DNA from: HRBIN12 sp964447335
Lineage (GTDB): Bacteria > Actinomycetota > UBA4738 > HRBIN12
Assembly (NCBI GenBank): GCA_964447335.1
Contig: CAYUSA010000006.1
Location: 13,452-77,451 of the forward strand
DNA: 64,000 bases
Direction: 5' to 3'
The notes beneath the pieces are model-generated. The model had not been told where the DNA came from and made no database searches. It worked only from the letters and a program-made list of their open reading frames with translations. The number at the start of each line of letters is the position of its first letter. The first letter of the stretch is position 1. This document shows, in pieces, positions 8,590-17,024 of this stretch. Made by a program: the position numbers and the translations under genes.

Positions 8590-8592
8590 CGG

Positions 8593-9123
8593 CTACTCGA
8601 ACTGCCTTCCGCCGCCGCACCCGTAGGTCCTGCGGATCTCCTTCGTCGCCTGCTCCATGGCCGCGTACAGCTCCTCGGCCTCCTCGGGCGACAGCTCCGT
8701 CTTGAGGACCTGGAAGCACACCTGCTCCTCTTCTTCGAAGTGGGACTCGATCGCCTCGCGCAGATCGGCGAGCACCTTGCGCATCTGGGTCTCCTGCGCG
8801 GTGCCGATGCCGGCCTTCGAGAGCTCCACGCGGATGCGCTCGAGCTCGTCGGTGAGGCGCGAGATCTCGCGGTGCTCCTTCAACATCTCCGAGGTCATGG
8901 CGTCGGTACCGGTCACACGACGAAGGACGGGGAACAGGGTCCGGCCCTCGCCGACGGCGTGCGGGATGAGCTCGTGAGCGAGCGTGTCGTGGAGCCCACC
9001 GGCCTCGGCACGCAGGAGGAGCGGCGAGCCCTGCTCGATGTCGCCTTCCATCTTGTCGATGGCGGCGATCAGCGGCACGAACTCGCGGTGACGCTCACAC
9101 AGCGACTCCTCGGGCTTGGTCAT
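8593..9123 (-). CDS. hemerythrin-like (HHE) domain protein
   Basis: 176 aa. A four-helix hemerythrin-like domain with the expected iron-ligand spacing: ERHREF near residue 10, LAHELIPHAVGEGRTLFPVL, KEHREI, and ESHFEEEEQVCF. Such proteins bind a di-iron centre for O2, NO or redox sensing; no output domain is attached. The start is ATG 9123 with GAGGAGG 7 bases upstream; an in-frame ATG further upstream at 9156 lacks a ribosome site. The C-terminus has a CGGG turn. It stands alone, convergent with rpsD. Confidence 0.82.
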   Translation of the reverse strand: MTKPEESLCERHREFVPLIAAIDKMEGDIEQGSPLLLRAEAGGLHDTLAHELIPHAVGEGRTLFPVLRRVTGTDAMTSEMLKEHREISRLTDELERIRVELSKAGIGTAQETQMRKVLADLREAIESHFEEEEQVCFQVLKTELSPEEAEELYAAMEQATKEIRRTYGCGGGRQFE

Positions 9124-9368
9124 CGTGTTCCTCCTCGCGCGGCCTAAGGTCCCCACGGTCCCGCGGTCACCGTACGCCCGGTTGCCCCAGCGCAGGACGG
9201 CCGGAGGGCCCAGTCGAGGGGGGTCAGATGTCGGCCTTGCTGCAGGTGCAAGAGCAGCGTGGGTGGGGTGCGGTCGGGGCGCACCGCTGGATGGGAGAAG
9301 GGTGCGAGGACGTCTTCGTCCGTTTCTCGTGAGGCATCGACGAGCCTCATGTCAGCGGCGGCGGGAAG

Positions 9369-9920
9369 ATGATGCACACGTCCACAGGCCGCGTCAGGAG
9401 CGGAATCGCCGCTCTCGTGATCTTGTCGGCATGCGCCGGGGCCGAGTCCCGCCCACCGGTCGCGCCGAACTTGCTCTCGCCTGCGCCCGCCGCAGCGTCC
9501 GGAGACGAGTGCGTCGTCGGGATGATCCGTGGCGACATCGTCCGCGGTCAGGATCTCCTGGAGGCGCTCGCCCCGTACACACCGAGGTGGCTTCCGCCTG
9601 GCTTCGGGCTCCTTGTCGGCTGGCAGCCTCCCGACGACGACGTTATCGGTGGCCCGAGTGCAGGAGCGATCTGGACCGACCGGGAGTGCCGTCAGATCCA
9701 AGTTGAGATCTTCCCCGGCGCCGCCGCCGAGGAGTCACCGCGACCCGACGGTGAGTGGCGCTTGATCGACCGAGGCGAGTGCACATTCGGCGATCTTCGG
9801 AACGTCCTGTGCGTCTCCTACCACGCGCAAGCGAACGGTGATGCCATCAACCTCATGACCGCGGATCTACCGGACGAAGTCACTCGGCGGATCGTCGAGG
9901 GGATCGACGTCTCGGCATGA
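9369..9920 (+). CDS. small lipoprotein of unknown function
   Basis: 183 aa. The N-terminus is a lipoprotein signal: positively charged residues, a hydrophobic stretch and an LSAC lipobox with the modified Cys near residue 22. Three further cysteines in the mature part could form disulfides. I do not recognise the domain. A GGGAAG sequence immediately precedes the start, so the second ATG (9372) may be the true start. The 245-base gap upstream holds no gene; it contains a small inverted repeat (TGAGGC...GCCTCA at 9330-9349). Confidence 0.6.
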   Translation: MMHTSTGRVRSGIAALVILSACAGAESRPPVAPNLLSPAPAAASGDECVVGMIRGDIVRGQDLLEALAPYTPRWLPPGFGLLVGWQPPDDDVIGGPSAGAIWTDRECRQIQVEIFPGAAAEESPRPDGEWRLIDRGECTFGDLRNVLCVSYHAQANGDAINLMTADLPDEVTRRIVEGIDVSA

Positions 9921-9935
9921 CCCCAGAGTGGGGAC

Positions 9936-11087
9936 TCAGCTCGCGGCCGCGACGGGGAGCGGCTCTGCGGTCTCGACACCGGGTGACGGGCCCGCGCGGT
10001 AGCGGGTGCCGTCGGGACGGAACCACCCGACCTCTTCGCCCGCCTCCCGCCGGACCGACCAGCCATACTCGTGGACGAGCCGGTGGTGAAACGAGCAGAT
10101 CAGCACCAGGTTGTCCAGGTCCGTTCGGCCGCCGTGGCGCCACCACACGATGTGGTGGGCCTCGGTGAACCGCCGCGCTCCGCACCCGGGGAACCTGCAC
10201 TCGCGGTCCCGGTAGCGGACGTGGCGGACCATCCACGCCGAAGGCTCGCGGGACATGCGCCCGAGACCCAGCACGTTGCCCTCTGCGTCCTCTACGACGG
10301 TCTGCACCCGAGCGTTGCAGAGCAGGCGCCGTGCGGTCTGGGGATGGACGACCGGGCCGTCCTCGACCTCGCAGCCGCCGGTGCCGTTGTGCAGACCCTC
10401 GAGCTGCGCGTGGACAACCACCGTGGCGCGATCGGCATCGGCGTCGTCGGCGATGCGCGCGGAGCACAGCGCCACCAGCGCGTCGGCGCGCCGGGCCGAT
10501 GCGAAGCAGTCGTCCCCCTCGTCGGGCATCTCGGGAACCGTCCCGGCGACGCGCTCAAGCGCCCGGGCCACGATCGCACCCTGCGCGGCCGGGAGCCCGG
10601 CCTCCAGGCCGAAGCGCCGCCCCTCGTCGAAGTACCACCACGACACGGAGCGGGCCCGCTCGGCCTCGACCACCTCTTGGGTCGAGGCTCGCGCGGCGAG
10701 GTCGCCCCGGCGACGCGCCGCCGCGCAGGACACCCGCTTCGCCCACACGATGAGGTCAGTCTCGGTCTCGGTCGAGGCGAAGCGGGCGAGCTCCACGGCC
10801 TTGTCGATCCCAAGCTCTCCACGGGACAAGGCCTCGGAGAGGCGCGGCAGCCCTTCCAGCGCGTGCGCGGCCGCGATCCACCGCCGAGCCTTCCAGCAGG
10901 AGATGCCGTACCGCATGCTCAGCCAGTGCGCCGTGTCGCGCGCGCCCGCGTCCCGCCATGCCTCGAGCCGATCGACGTCGCGGATCAGGCGCAGGAGTTC
11001 GTACTGCCCGCGGGCGACCCGCGCGTGCGTCGCATCCATGGCACTGATCAGCGCGGAGCTCGCGTGCGGATCCCCGACCTCGAACAC
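9936..11087 (-). CDS. HNH endonuclease of the DUF222 / 13E12-repeat type, under a LexA box
   Basis: 383 aa. An N-terminal helical DUF222-like region (residues ~15-260) is followed by a C-terminal HNH nuclease with CRFPGCGARR...EAHHIVWW.HGG.TDLDNL.L.C..HH, the zinc-and-metal ββα core. These proteins are typical of actinobacteria; in Mycobacterium tuberculosis the 13E12 relatives are DNA-damage-inducible LexA targets. Here a perfect LexA box (11079-11096) covers the GTG start codon. The -10 element TAGACT ends 7 bases before GTG 11087, fixing this start and implying a leaderless mRNA whose first base is inside the operator. Whether the enzyme acts as a solitary nuclease or part of a mobile unit is unknown; no flanking repeats were seen. 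Confidence 0.85.
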   Translation of the reverse strand: MFEVGDPHASSALISAMDATHARVARGQYELLRLIRDVDRLEAWRDAGARDTAHWLSMRYGISCWKARRWIAAAHALEGLPRLSEALSRGELGIDKAVELARFASTETETDLIVWAKRVSCAAARRRGDLAARASTQEVVEAERARSVSWWYFDEGRRFGLEAGLPAAQGAIVARALERVAGTVPEMPDEGDDCFASARRADALVALCSARIADDADADRATVVVHAQLEGLHNGTGGCEVEDGPVVHPQTARRLLCNARVQTVVEDAEGNVLGLGRMSREPSAWMVRHVRYRDRECRFPGCGARRFTEAHHIVWWRHGGRTDLDNLVLICSFHHRLVHEYGWSVRREAGEEVGWFRPDGTRYRAGPSPGVETAEPLPVAAAS

Positions 11088-11096
11088 GTGTTCGAG
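11079..11096. promoter_or_regulatory. LexA (SOS) box, perfect 18-bp palindrome
   Basis: CTCGAACACGTGTTCGAG is a perfect palindrome matching the Gram-positive/mycobacterial LexA consensus CGAAC-N4-GTTCG extended by TC/GA on each side. It overlaps the GTG start codon and predicted transcription start of the HNH gene, so LexA binding would block initiation until DNA damage. Confidence 0.85.
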
Positions 11097-11100
11097 TCTA
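11095..11100 (-). promoter_or_regulatory. -10 element (TAGACT) of the HNH endonuclease gene
   Basis: TAGACT on the minus strand, 7 bases before GTG 11087, abutting the LexA box. A second perfect palindrome, CAGACGGCCGTCTG at 11110-11123, lies just upstream in the -35/spacer region and might bind another regulator. Confidence 0.55.
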
Positions 11101-11296
11101 CCGACGAAGCAGACGGCCGTCTGTGAGATCCGTCACGGTAGAGCACGTGCGCACGGACCAACCGTGAACCCATCGCTCCGAGCCTCCATCGCATGGGCGG
11201 GGTCGACCCGTCATGTTGCTCATCGCGGAGGTGAAGGGTGCTCCCCCGTCCGCTAGGGTGCGTGATGCGAGTCCGCGGTCGGAAGGCAGGAGCCGC

Positions 11297-12613
11297 ATGG
11301 CCGGTATCGGAGAGCCGCCCCCTCCGGGTGAGTGGCCGGAGATGCGCACGGACGGCCCGGCTCCCGGGCCGGAGCCAGTGCGCGCGGAAGAGGGCACCGT
11401 TGTCGTCCGTCCGCCGGAAGTGATCGCCCACGGTTCGGTGACGGGGATCCCCTGGGCGATCCAGGCCTGGGAGACAGGTCCGGCTCCCGGCGCCAAGTGG
11501 TGGGAGGTCATGGTGGCCGTGGGCTCGGAGATGGAGTTCAGCCTCGGGGCTCATGGGTTCCTCGGGGGAGGAGGGATCCCCACCCGGGTACCCGAGGGAC
11601 ACGCCTTCACCGCGAGCGGGCACTTCTTCGGGCGCGTTCCGCACGTGTTCTCGTGGGTCGGCGTGGTCGCGGACGAGGTCGTGCGCCTGGAGGTCCGGCT
11701 GGAAGACGGGCGCTCGAAGGACGTCCCGCTTCATCCGGGTCTCGAGGGCGTGCCCCGGTTCTTCTGGTTCTTCCCGCCCGGCGGCGTGCCGGCGGAGATC
11801 GTCGCGTACGAGCGTGGCGGGGGGGTCCTCGAGCGCGCGGCGCTCCCGGAGCCGAAGGTTGCGCCCAACGCGAATGCCGGAACGGGCATCAACCCGGAGG
11901 GTTGGCGGGCCGACGAACCGCCACCCGGCTGGCCGCCGGACGAGCACAAGTTCGCCCCGGGTGAGGGGCCGCGCCGTGATGAGGACTTCCTGCTTCACGT
12001 CGCCCCCTTCCCGATCTTCGTGCTGCCTCCGGGGCACTGGGAGGGTCTCGTTTCCCTCGGCGGGTACGGAGGGGAGGGCGGACCTGCCTCGTACGTGCCG
12101 ACGCGGATCGAGTTCGTGTATCTGGATCGTCTCGATGAACCCACCCGCGGGCTGCTCGTGGTGAGCGTCGATCCGGACGAGGCGGACCGCCACGAGGAGC
12201 TCTACCCGCCGCATCGCGAGGAGGGCATGTGGTGGTTCGACGCGGGTCCGGACGATATCCCACAGCTCCCGGGCCGATTCGCCGGCGAGCGGCACGAGGC
12301 CGTGGAGGTCGGACGCCTAGGCCCAGGCCGGCGATACCTGGCGCAGGGTCGGCTCTCGGTCGGCGGGACGGAAGCGACATTCGAACGATGGGAGTACCAC
12401 GGCTTCCCCGAGCTCATCGAGTTCAGGTTCCGTCTCCCCGAAGCCGCCCTCCGGGTCGAGTCCTGGAACCTCACCGAGCGGGAGACCCTCCACCTAGCCG
12501 AACGGCTCGAGCGTCTGGAGCTCGGGTCCGATCTCCTGCGGCGGATGACCGAAGCGAGTGACGCAGTGGATGCGGCCTGGGAGGCCTGGCACCGAGCGCA
12601 ACATCCAGACTGA
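11297..12613 (+). CDS. large protein of unknown function (438 aa)
   Basis: 438 aa, rich in Gly, Pro and Trp, acidic, with no signal peptide or membrane segment. It looks mostly beta: repeated hydrophobic-aromatic strands such as WEVMVAVGSEMEFSL and RIEFVYLDRL, and a helical C-terminus with an ERETLHLAERLERLELG segment. I do not recognise a family. The start ATG 11297 has GGCAGGAG 5 bases upstream; an earlier in-frame ATG at 11213 has none. It is alone on the plus strand between an SOS-regulated gene and a convergent TetR gene. Confidence 0.65.
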   Translation: MAGIGEPPPPGEWPEMRTDGPAPGPEPVRAEEGTVVVRPPEVIAHGSVTGIPWAIQAWETGPAPGAKWWEVMVAVGSEMEFSLGAHGFLGGGGIPTRVPEGHAFTASGHFFGRVPHVFSWVGVVADEVVRLEVRLEDGRSKDVPLHPGLEGVPRFFWFFPPGGVPAEIVAYERGGGVLERAALPEPKVAPNANAGTGINPEGWRADEPPPGWPPDEHKFAPGEGPRRDEDFLLHVAPFPIFVLPPGHWEGLVSLGGYGGEGGPASYVPTRIEFVYLDRLDEPTRGLLVVSVDPDEADRHEELYPPHREEGMWWFDAGPDDIPQLPGRFAGERHEAVEVGRLGPGRRYLAQGRLSVGGTEATFERWEYHGFPELIEFRFRLPEAALRVESWNLTERETLHLAERLERLELGSDLLRRMTEASDAVDAAWEAWHRAQHPD

Positions 12614-12650
12614 GGCGTCCCCGCACGGAGCCGTACGTCGGAGGGACGCC
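12614..12650. terminator. inverted repeat between convergent genes, probable bidirectional terminator
   Basis: GGCGTCCC (12614-12621) and GGGACGCC (12643-12650) form an 8-bp perfect stem starting at the stop of the plus-strand gene and about 30 bases past the end of the minus-strand TetR gene. There is no clear T tract, as is usual at high GC. Confidence 0.5.
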
Positions 12651-12682
12651 GACCCCGCCACCACGGGCGAGGTCCCCGAGCG

Positions 12683-13297
12683 TCAGACATCGGCGGCCGG
12701 GCGGAGCGCGGCGCGCACGAACAGCACGACCTCGCGCTCGCGGCGACGCAGGGACGCTCGGCTGCGGTCGGCGCCGACGACGGCGTGCAGGACGCTCGCC
12801 TCGGTGAGCGAGCCCACCACCGCCGTGTAGAGCGTGAACAGGAGGAGCGCCGGGTCCTGCGGGCGGATCTCGCCGGCGTTCATCCCGGCCTGGAGGAAGT
12901 CGATCGCCCGGCGTCGCAGCGGCTCGAGCCCCCCGGCGAAGCGCTCGATGGCGTCGGGGCCGAGGCGCCCGGCCTCGCGGACGAACATCGGGAACTCGGG
13001 CCACTCCTCGGCGAGGTGGAACACCGCGTGGATCACGGCCTCGGCACGCTCCCAGTACGCCTCCTTGCCGGCGAGCGCCACCACGAGGGCCTCGGCGAGG
13101 CGATCGCCCGCTGCGCGAAGGCAGGCCTCGAGGAGCGCGTCCTTCGTCGGGAAGTAGTACAGGAGCGTCTGCTTGCGGATCCCGCACGCCGAGGCGACCT
13201 GGTCGAGGCTCGCACCGTGGTAGCCGTCGCGGCCGAAGTGCCGGATCGCCTCCTCGATGAGATCGTGCCGCCGCTTCTCCCCCCCGGTCCGGGTCAT
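12683..13297 (-). CDS. TetR/AcrR-family repressor of the lipid operon
   Basis: 204 aa. The N-terminal helix-turn-helix is canonical: IEEAIRHFGRDGYHGASLDQVASACGIRKQTLLYYF spread over residues ~13-50, then a helical ligand-binding domain. The start ATG 13297 overlaps the acyltransferase stop as ATGA, making it the last gene of the five-gene operon that begins at 19318. Its likely operator is the perfect palindrome at 19335-19354 just upstream of that operon's promoter, which would give autoregulation and possibly control of the divergent MFS pump. The inducer may be a fatty acyl compound (inference from the operon). Confidence 0.88.
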   Translation of the reverse strand: MTRTGGEKRRHDLIEEAIRHFGRDGYHGASLDQVASACGIRKQTLLYYFPTKDALLEACLRAAGDRLAEALVVALAGKEAYWERAEAVIHAVFHLAEEWPEFPMFVREAGRLGPDAIERFAGGLEPLRRRAIDFLQAGMNAGEIRPQDPALLLFTLYTAVVGSLTEASVLHAVVGADRSRASLRRREREVVLFVRAALRPAADV

Positions 13298-14211
13298 CGC
13301 CAGGTCGGGCGCTTCCCGGTCCGGCGGATCGGGCGCGAGCCCTCCCACACCCGGAGCCAGCCGGGGCCCTGCGGCCCGGTGAGCTTCGGCGTGTCCTCCG
13401 CGGCGGCCCGCCTGCGAGCCTCCCACCATGACGTGCGGTCCTCATCGAACAGCTCGGCGATCGCGTGCTGCATCCGCAGCGACATGTCCTGGTGCGCCTC
13501 GCCCTCGCTCGGCAGCAGCGGCTGCCCGTAGCGCACACGGATGGGCGGGCGGCCGGACCTCGGCCACGACCGCCCCTTCGGCATCGCGGCGTACGCCCCG
13601 ATGATCGCGATCGGCACGATCGGCATGTCCATCTCGAGCGCCAGGCGCGCCGTGCCGTGGCGGAACCGCTGGACCCACCCGTCGGGCGAGCGCGTGCCCT
13701 CGGGGAACACGACGAGGTTCCAGCCATCGCGGATGAGCTCGCGCGCCTTCGCGGTCGCGCGCTCGCCGCCGCCGCGCTCGATCGGGAACCCGCCGTACAC
13801 GAGCGCCGTGAAGGCCGATCGCCACCACACGTCGAAGAAGTAGTCCTTCGCGGCGGCCGTCGCGGTCTTGTTCCGCCACACGGGCGGCAGCGTCGTGAGG
13901 ATGAGCGTCGCGTCCAGGTGGCTCGAGTGGTTGCTGATGAACATCACCGGCGCCCGCAGCCCCTCGAGGTTGTCCAGGCCGAAGACCGCCGGTGCCGTCT
14001 CGTTCCACACGAGCGGCTTCATCGCGCCGGACAGGATCGCGTCGCGAGCCGCTCGCCCGGCCGAGGTGCGCGCCCAGTCGGTCGGGAACTCGAAACGCTC
14101 GGCGGGCGCCGTGACGCCCTCGGCCGAGCGCGGCATGACGTTGCGCCGACCCCACCGCCAGCCCTCGGCGACGTCGCGGAGCTCGTCGGTGAAGGAGCGC
14201 TTGCCGGCCAT
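13294..14211 (-). CDS. 1-acyl-sn-glycerol-3-phosphate acyltransferase-like (PlsC family)
   Basis: 305 aa. The acyltransferase motifs are clear: NHSSHLD (H-x4-D) near residue 95, FPIERGG, and FPEGTRS near residue 172. Family members move acyl chains from acyl-CoA or acyl-ACP to a glycerol phosphate or similar hydroxyl. There is no obvious membrane helix, so it probably associates peripherally. The start ATG 14211 shares TGATG with the stop of the LarA-like gene; its end overlaps TetR by ATGA. Within an operon encoding a fatty acyl reductase and dehydrogenase it most likely esterifies an unusual alcohol or glycerolipid. Confidence 0.88.
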   Translation of the reverse strand: MAGKRSFTDELRDVAEGWRWGRRNVMPRSAEGVTAPAERFEFPTDWARTSAGRAARDAILSGAMKPLVWNETAPAVFGLDNLEGLRAPVMFISNHSSHLDATLILTTLPPVWRNKTATAAAKDYFFDVWWRSAFTALVYGGFPIERGGGERATAKARELIRDGWNLVVFPEGTRSPDGWVQRFRHGTARLALEMDMPIVPIAIIGAYAAMPKGRSWPRSGRPPIRVRYGQPLLPSEGEAHQDMSLRMQHAIAELFDEDRTSWWEARRRAAAEDTPKLTGPQGPGWLRVWEGSRPIRRTGKRPTWR

Positions 14212-15797
14212 CACCGCACGTCCGCGATCGCGAGGGGCGGCACGTGCAGGTAGCTGATCGACGGGCTCCGCCCGACCGTGTCGCCGGCCATCTCGAGGGC
14301 GTCGCGGAACGTGCTCGCGGCGCGATAGCCCATGCGCTCGACGGTCCGGCGCCCCCCGCCGACGATGATGACGTCGCCGAGGTAGTCCCGCGCGTGCGCC
14401 CCCCAGTACCACATGTAGAAGGGGTGGACACCGTGGTACGCGTGGCTCTTGCGGTACAGGTGGATGTACCAGGGGTCCGTCGCGTACTGCTGCTCGTACT
14501 TGGACTCGATCGTGCTCGGGTCCGTGGTCTCGGCCAGGACCTCCTCGAAGAAGTCGACGTAGCTCGGGTGGTGGACCTGGTGGAACTCCCACGGGGTCGG
14601 GTGGAACATGATGAGCGCCCCGCCCGGCCGCACCACCGGCTTGTTCCGGTACATGTTGAACAGGTACCCGAGCCCCATGCAGTGCACGAGGATCGGGTTC
14701 ATGATCGAGTTCACGTTGTACGGGCTAAGGTACGGCACCCCGAGCACCAGGACGTCGGTCTGGCCGTCGACCTCGACCAGCTGCTGCTCGTGCAGCTTCG
14801 CGAGGGTGCGCTCGTGCACCGCCTCGGTCTCACCGGCGTTCACGCCGGTCACCTTGTAGGGCGCCTGCATCCGCAGCCACACCTGGTGCCGAGCCTTGGC
14901 CGGCGACAGGTCGTTCCCCTTCTTGGCCGCGAGGTACGTGGCCTGGTCCCTCACCGACCACTCCCACTCGCGCTTGTTCATGAAGTCGAACGGCTTCGGG
15001 AAGGTCTCGCTGTTCAGCGTCGTCTCGATCGTGAAGATCTTCAGGCCGGCGTCGCGGAGCACGTGCCCCATCCGGGCGCACGAGTCGTGGATCGCGCTGC
15101 GGCCCTCGCGCGGGTCCATGTAGGACTTCGAGTGCAGCATCGTGTGCACGTTGTGGTGGTGACGGACGCTCCGATAGCTCGCGAGGCCGACCGGCACCGA
15201 CTTGTGGCCGCCGTCCATCGCGACGAGGTTGATGTTCACGTAGATGAGGAGGTCCGACTCCATCGCGCGCTTGTTGAGCTCGACCTCCTCGCCCTTGTCG
15301 GTGGTCCCGACGAAGACGAGGTTGTCGGGGTCCTCGGCGTCGTGGTTCTTCAGGTCCTTCGGGTAGAAGGAGCGGAAGATGCGCTCGCCGACCGCGTGCT
15401 TGATCTCGGGGCCGGTCATCCGGCGGTGCAGCGAGTTCGCCATGAAGAGCTTCACGTCCTCGACGCCGTTGCGCGCCGCGAGCTCGATCACCTCCTCGAG
15501 CACGAGCTGGCGCACGTCCGGCGACTGCATCGGCGGCAGCGGCAGCGAGACGTCGTCGATCGCGATCGTGAGCTTCATGCCTGGCTTCAGCAGCTCGGCG
15601 AGCGGCTCGCTGCCGTGCGGGTTCGCGAGGGCGTGACGGATCGCGCCGCGGACGTCCCGGAAGCCGGGCAGCGCGTCCGGCGGGTAGATCACCCTCGAGC
15701 CGAGCGGGAACTTCTGCAGCCGGAAACCCTCGCCCTGGTGGACGAGGAGCGGCGGCGTCCGCTCGTCGACGTCGAGCACGAATCCCGGTCGAGCCAT
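14211..15797 (-). CDS. LarA-like protein (DUF2088 / nickel-pincer lactate racemase superfamily)
   Basis: 528 aa, longer than LarA (about 425). The N-terminal region carries the LarA-type nucleotide/cofactor motif region (IDDVSLPLPP in place of DDxTRPxP) and ANSLHRRMTGPEI, matching the catalytic-His segment THRPMT. A GGHKSVPVG segment aligns with the lysine that binds the nickel-pincer cofactor, and a His 16 residues later (RHHHN) matches the nickel-ligand His. The motif Arg is Leu, and the second catalytic His appears absent. So it belongs to the superfamily but is divergent; family members racemise or epimerise 2-hydroxy acids. No larB, larC or larE is in the window. Sits in the middle of the lipid operon, 12 bases after the dehydrogenase. 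Confidence 0.75.
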   Translation of the reverse strand: MARPGFVLDVDERTPPLLVHQGEGFRLQKFPLGSRVIYPPDALPGFRDVRGAIRHALANPHGSEPLAELLKPGMKLTIAIDDVSLPLPPMQSPDVRQLVLEEVIELAARNGVEDVKLFMANSLHRRMTGPEIKHAVGERIFRSFYPKDLKNHDAEDPDNLVFVGTTDKGEEVELNKRAMESDLLIYVNINLVAMDGGHKSVPVGLASYRSVRHHHNVHTMLHSKSYMDPREGRSAIHDSCARMGHVLRDAGLKIFTIETTLNSETFPKPFDFMNKREWEWSVRDQATYLAAKKGNDLSPAKARHQVWLRMQAPYKVTGVNAGETEAVHERTLAKLHEQQLVEVDGQTDVLVLGVPYLSPYNVNSIMNPILVHCMGLGYLFNMYRNKPVVRPGGALIMFHPTPWEFHQVHHPSYVDFFEEVLAETTDPSTIESKYEQQYATDPWYIHLYRKSHAYHGVHPFYMWYWGAHARDYLGDVIIVGGGRRTVERMGYRAASTFRDALEMAGDTVGRSPSISYLHVPPLAIADVR

Positions 15798-15809
15798 GTG
15801 CGGTCCCCC

Positions 15810-17024
15810 CTAGATGCCCTCGGCCCTCGGGTCGAAGGCCACCTTCAACGTGCCGAGCTTGCCCGCGCCGAGCGCGTGGTCGAGCGCCTCGCGCCAGCGG
15901 CTGAGCGGATAGGTCGCGCCGACGATCCCGTCGATCGGGTTCTCGAGCGCGAGGTCGATCGAGACGTCGAACGCGTGCCGGCGCTCGCCGCCGGGAAGCG
16001 TCTCCACGCCGCCCGTGTAGGCGCCGACGAGCTCGAGCTCGCGGAACCACAGCGGCGTGAGGTCGGGCGACTGCGACGGGATCCCCGAGACCACGATGCG
16101 TCCGCCCGCCCTCGTGGTGCGCAGCGCGAGATCGAGCGAGGACCTGGATCCGACGCAGTCGATCGCGACGTCCGCCCCGCCCATCAGGAAGCTCGAGCCC
16201 ATCTCGGGCTTCAGCTTCATCGCGCGCGTCGAGCGCCGCACGGCGTTCGTCGCCTCGCCCGGCGGGACGACCTCGGTCGCGCCGAACGCCTCGACCCAGC
16301 CCCGCTGCTTCGCGTGCTTCGCGACCACCGTGACGCGCCCCACCGGCGTGAGCTGCTTCAGCGCGAGGAGCGTGAGCACGCCGATCGTGCCGGCGCCGAT
16401 CACGAGCACCTCGGCGTTCGGCGGCACCTCGGCGCGCAGTGCGCCGTGGACCGCGCACGCGAGCGGCTCGACCAGCACGGCCCGACGGTCCGGGAGGTCC
16501 TCGGGCACGGCGTGGAGCTGCGAGCGGTGCGCGAGGAGCATCCGGCTCCACCCACCGCCCGTGTCCTTGCAGTAGCCGGTCTGCAGGCCGGCGGCGAGGT
16601 GCCCGGTCGTCACGCGGTCGCACCGGCCGGTGAGACCGGCGGCGCAGTTCGGGCAGGGCTCGAGCCCCCGCGCCTCGCACTTCAGCACCGGCTCGAGCAC
16701 GACGCGCGTTCCCGCCGTCAGGTCGCCGACGTCGTCGAGCAGCTCGCCCACGACCTCGTGCCCCGGGACGAACGGCATCGACACGAGCGGCGAGAAGTAG
16801 AAGCTGGACCTGCCCGAGATCGTCGCGAGGTCCGAGCCGCAGATCCCCGAAAGGAGCGGCCGCACGCGCGCCCACCCGGGGCCGGGGAGCTCGGGGTCCT
16901 TCTTGTTCACGAGCCGGATCGGCGCGAGCGGTCCCGAGAGCAGCCCCGGCAGCCGAGCGCCGACCGTGCGCGCCGTGAGGTAGCGCGAGACCGAGCGGAA
17001 CAGCTCGAGCGCCTGGACGGTCAC
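15810..17024 (-). CDS. zinc-dependent alcohol dehydrogenase (MDR family)
   Basis: 404 aa. Medium-chain dehydrogenase with catalytic-zinc residues GICGSD and GHEVVGE, a four-Cys structural zinc lobe (C..GLEPCPNCAAGLTGRC), and Rossmann motif IGAGTIG. Oxidises alcohols or reduces aldehydes with NAD(P). Start is GTG 17024, overlapping the stop of the acyl reductase fusion as GTGA; upstream open frame is shadow. Adjacent to a fatty acyl reductase it would be expected to act on a long-chain alcohol/aldehyde or a hydroxy intermediate; no direct evidence for the substrate. Confidence 0.9.
   Translation of the reverse strand: MTVQALELFRSVSRYLTARTVGARLPGLLSGPLAPIRLVNKKDPELPGPGWARVRPLLSGICGSDLATISGRSSFYFSPLVSMPFVPGHEVVGELLDDVGDLTAGTRVVLEPVLKCEARGLEPCPNCAAGLTGRCDRVTTGHLAAGLQTGYCKDTGGGWSRMLLAHRSQLHAVPEDLPDRRAVLVEPLACAVHGALRAEVPPNAEVLVIGAGTIGVLTLLALKQLTPVGRVTVVAKHAKQRGWVEAFGATEVVPPGEATNAVRRSTRAMKLKPEMGSSFLMGGADVAIDCVGSRSSLDLALRTTRAGGRIVVSGIPSQSPDLTPLWFRELELVGAYTGGVETLPGGERRHAFDVSIDLALENPIDGIVGATYPLSRWREALDHALGAGKLGTLKVAFDPRAEGI

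Noticed and set aside
9330..9349. TGAGGC...GCCTCA inverted repeat before the lipoprotein gene
   Set aside because: Six-base arms are common by chance at this GC; no promoter context.
9918..9935. CCCCA-GAG-TGGGG inverted repeat between the convergent lipoprotein and HNH genes
   Set aside because: Stem of five pairs, overlapping the lipoprotein stop codon, no T tract; too weak to call a terminator.
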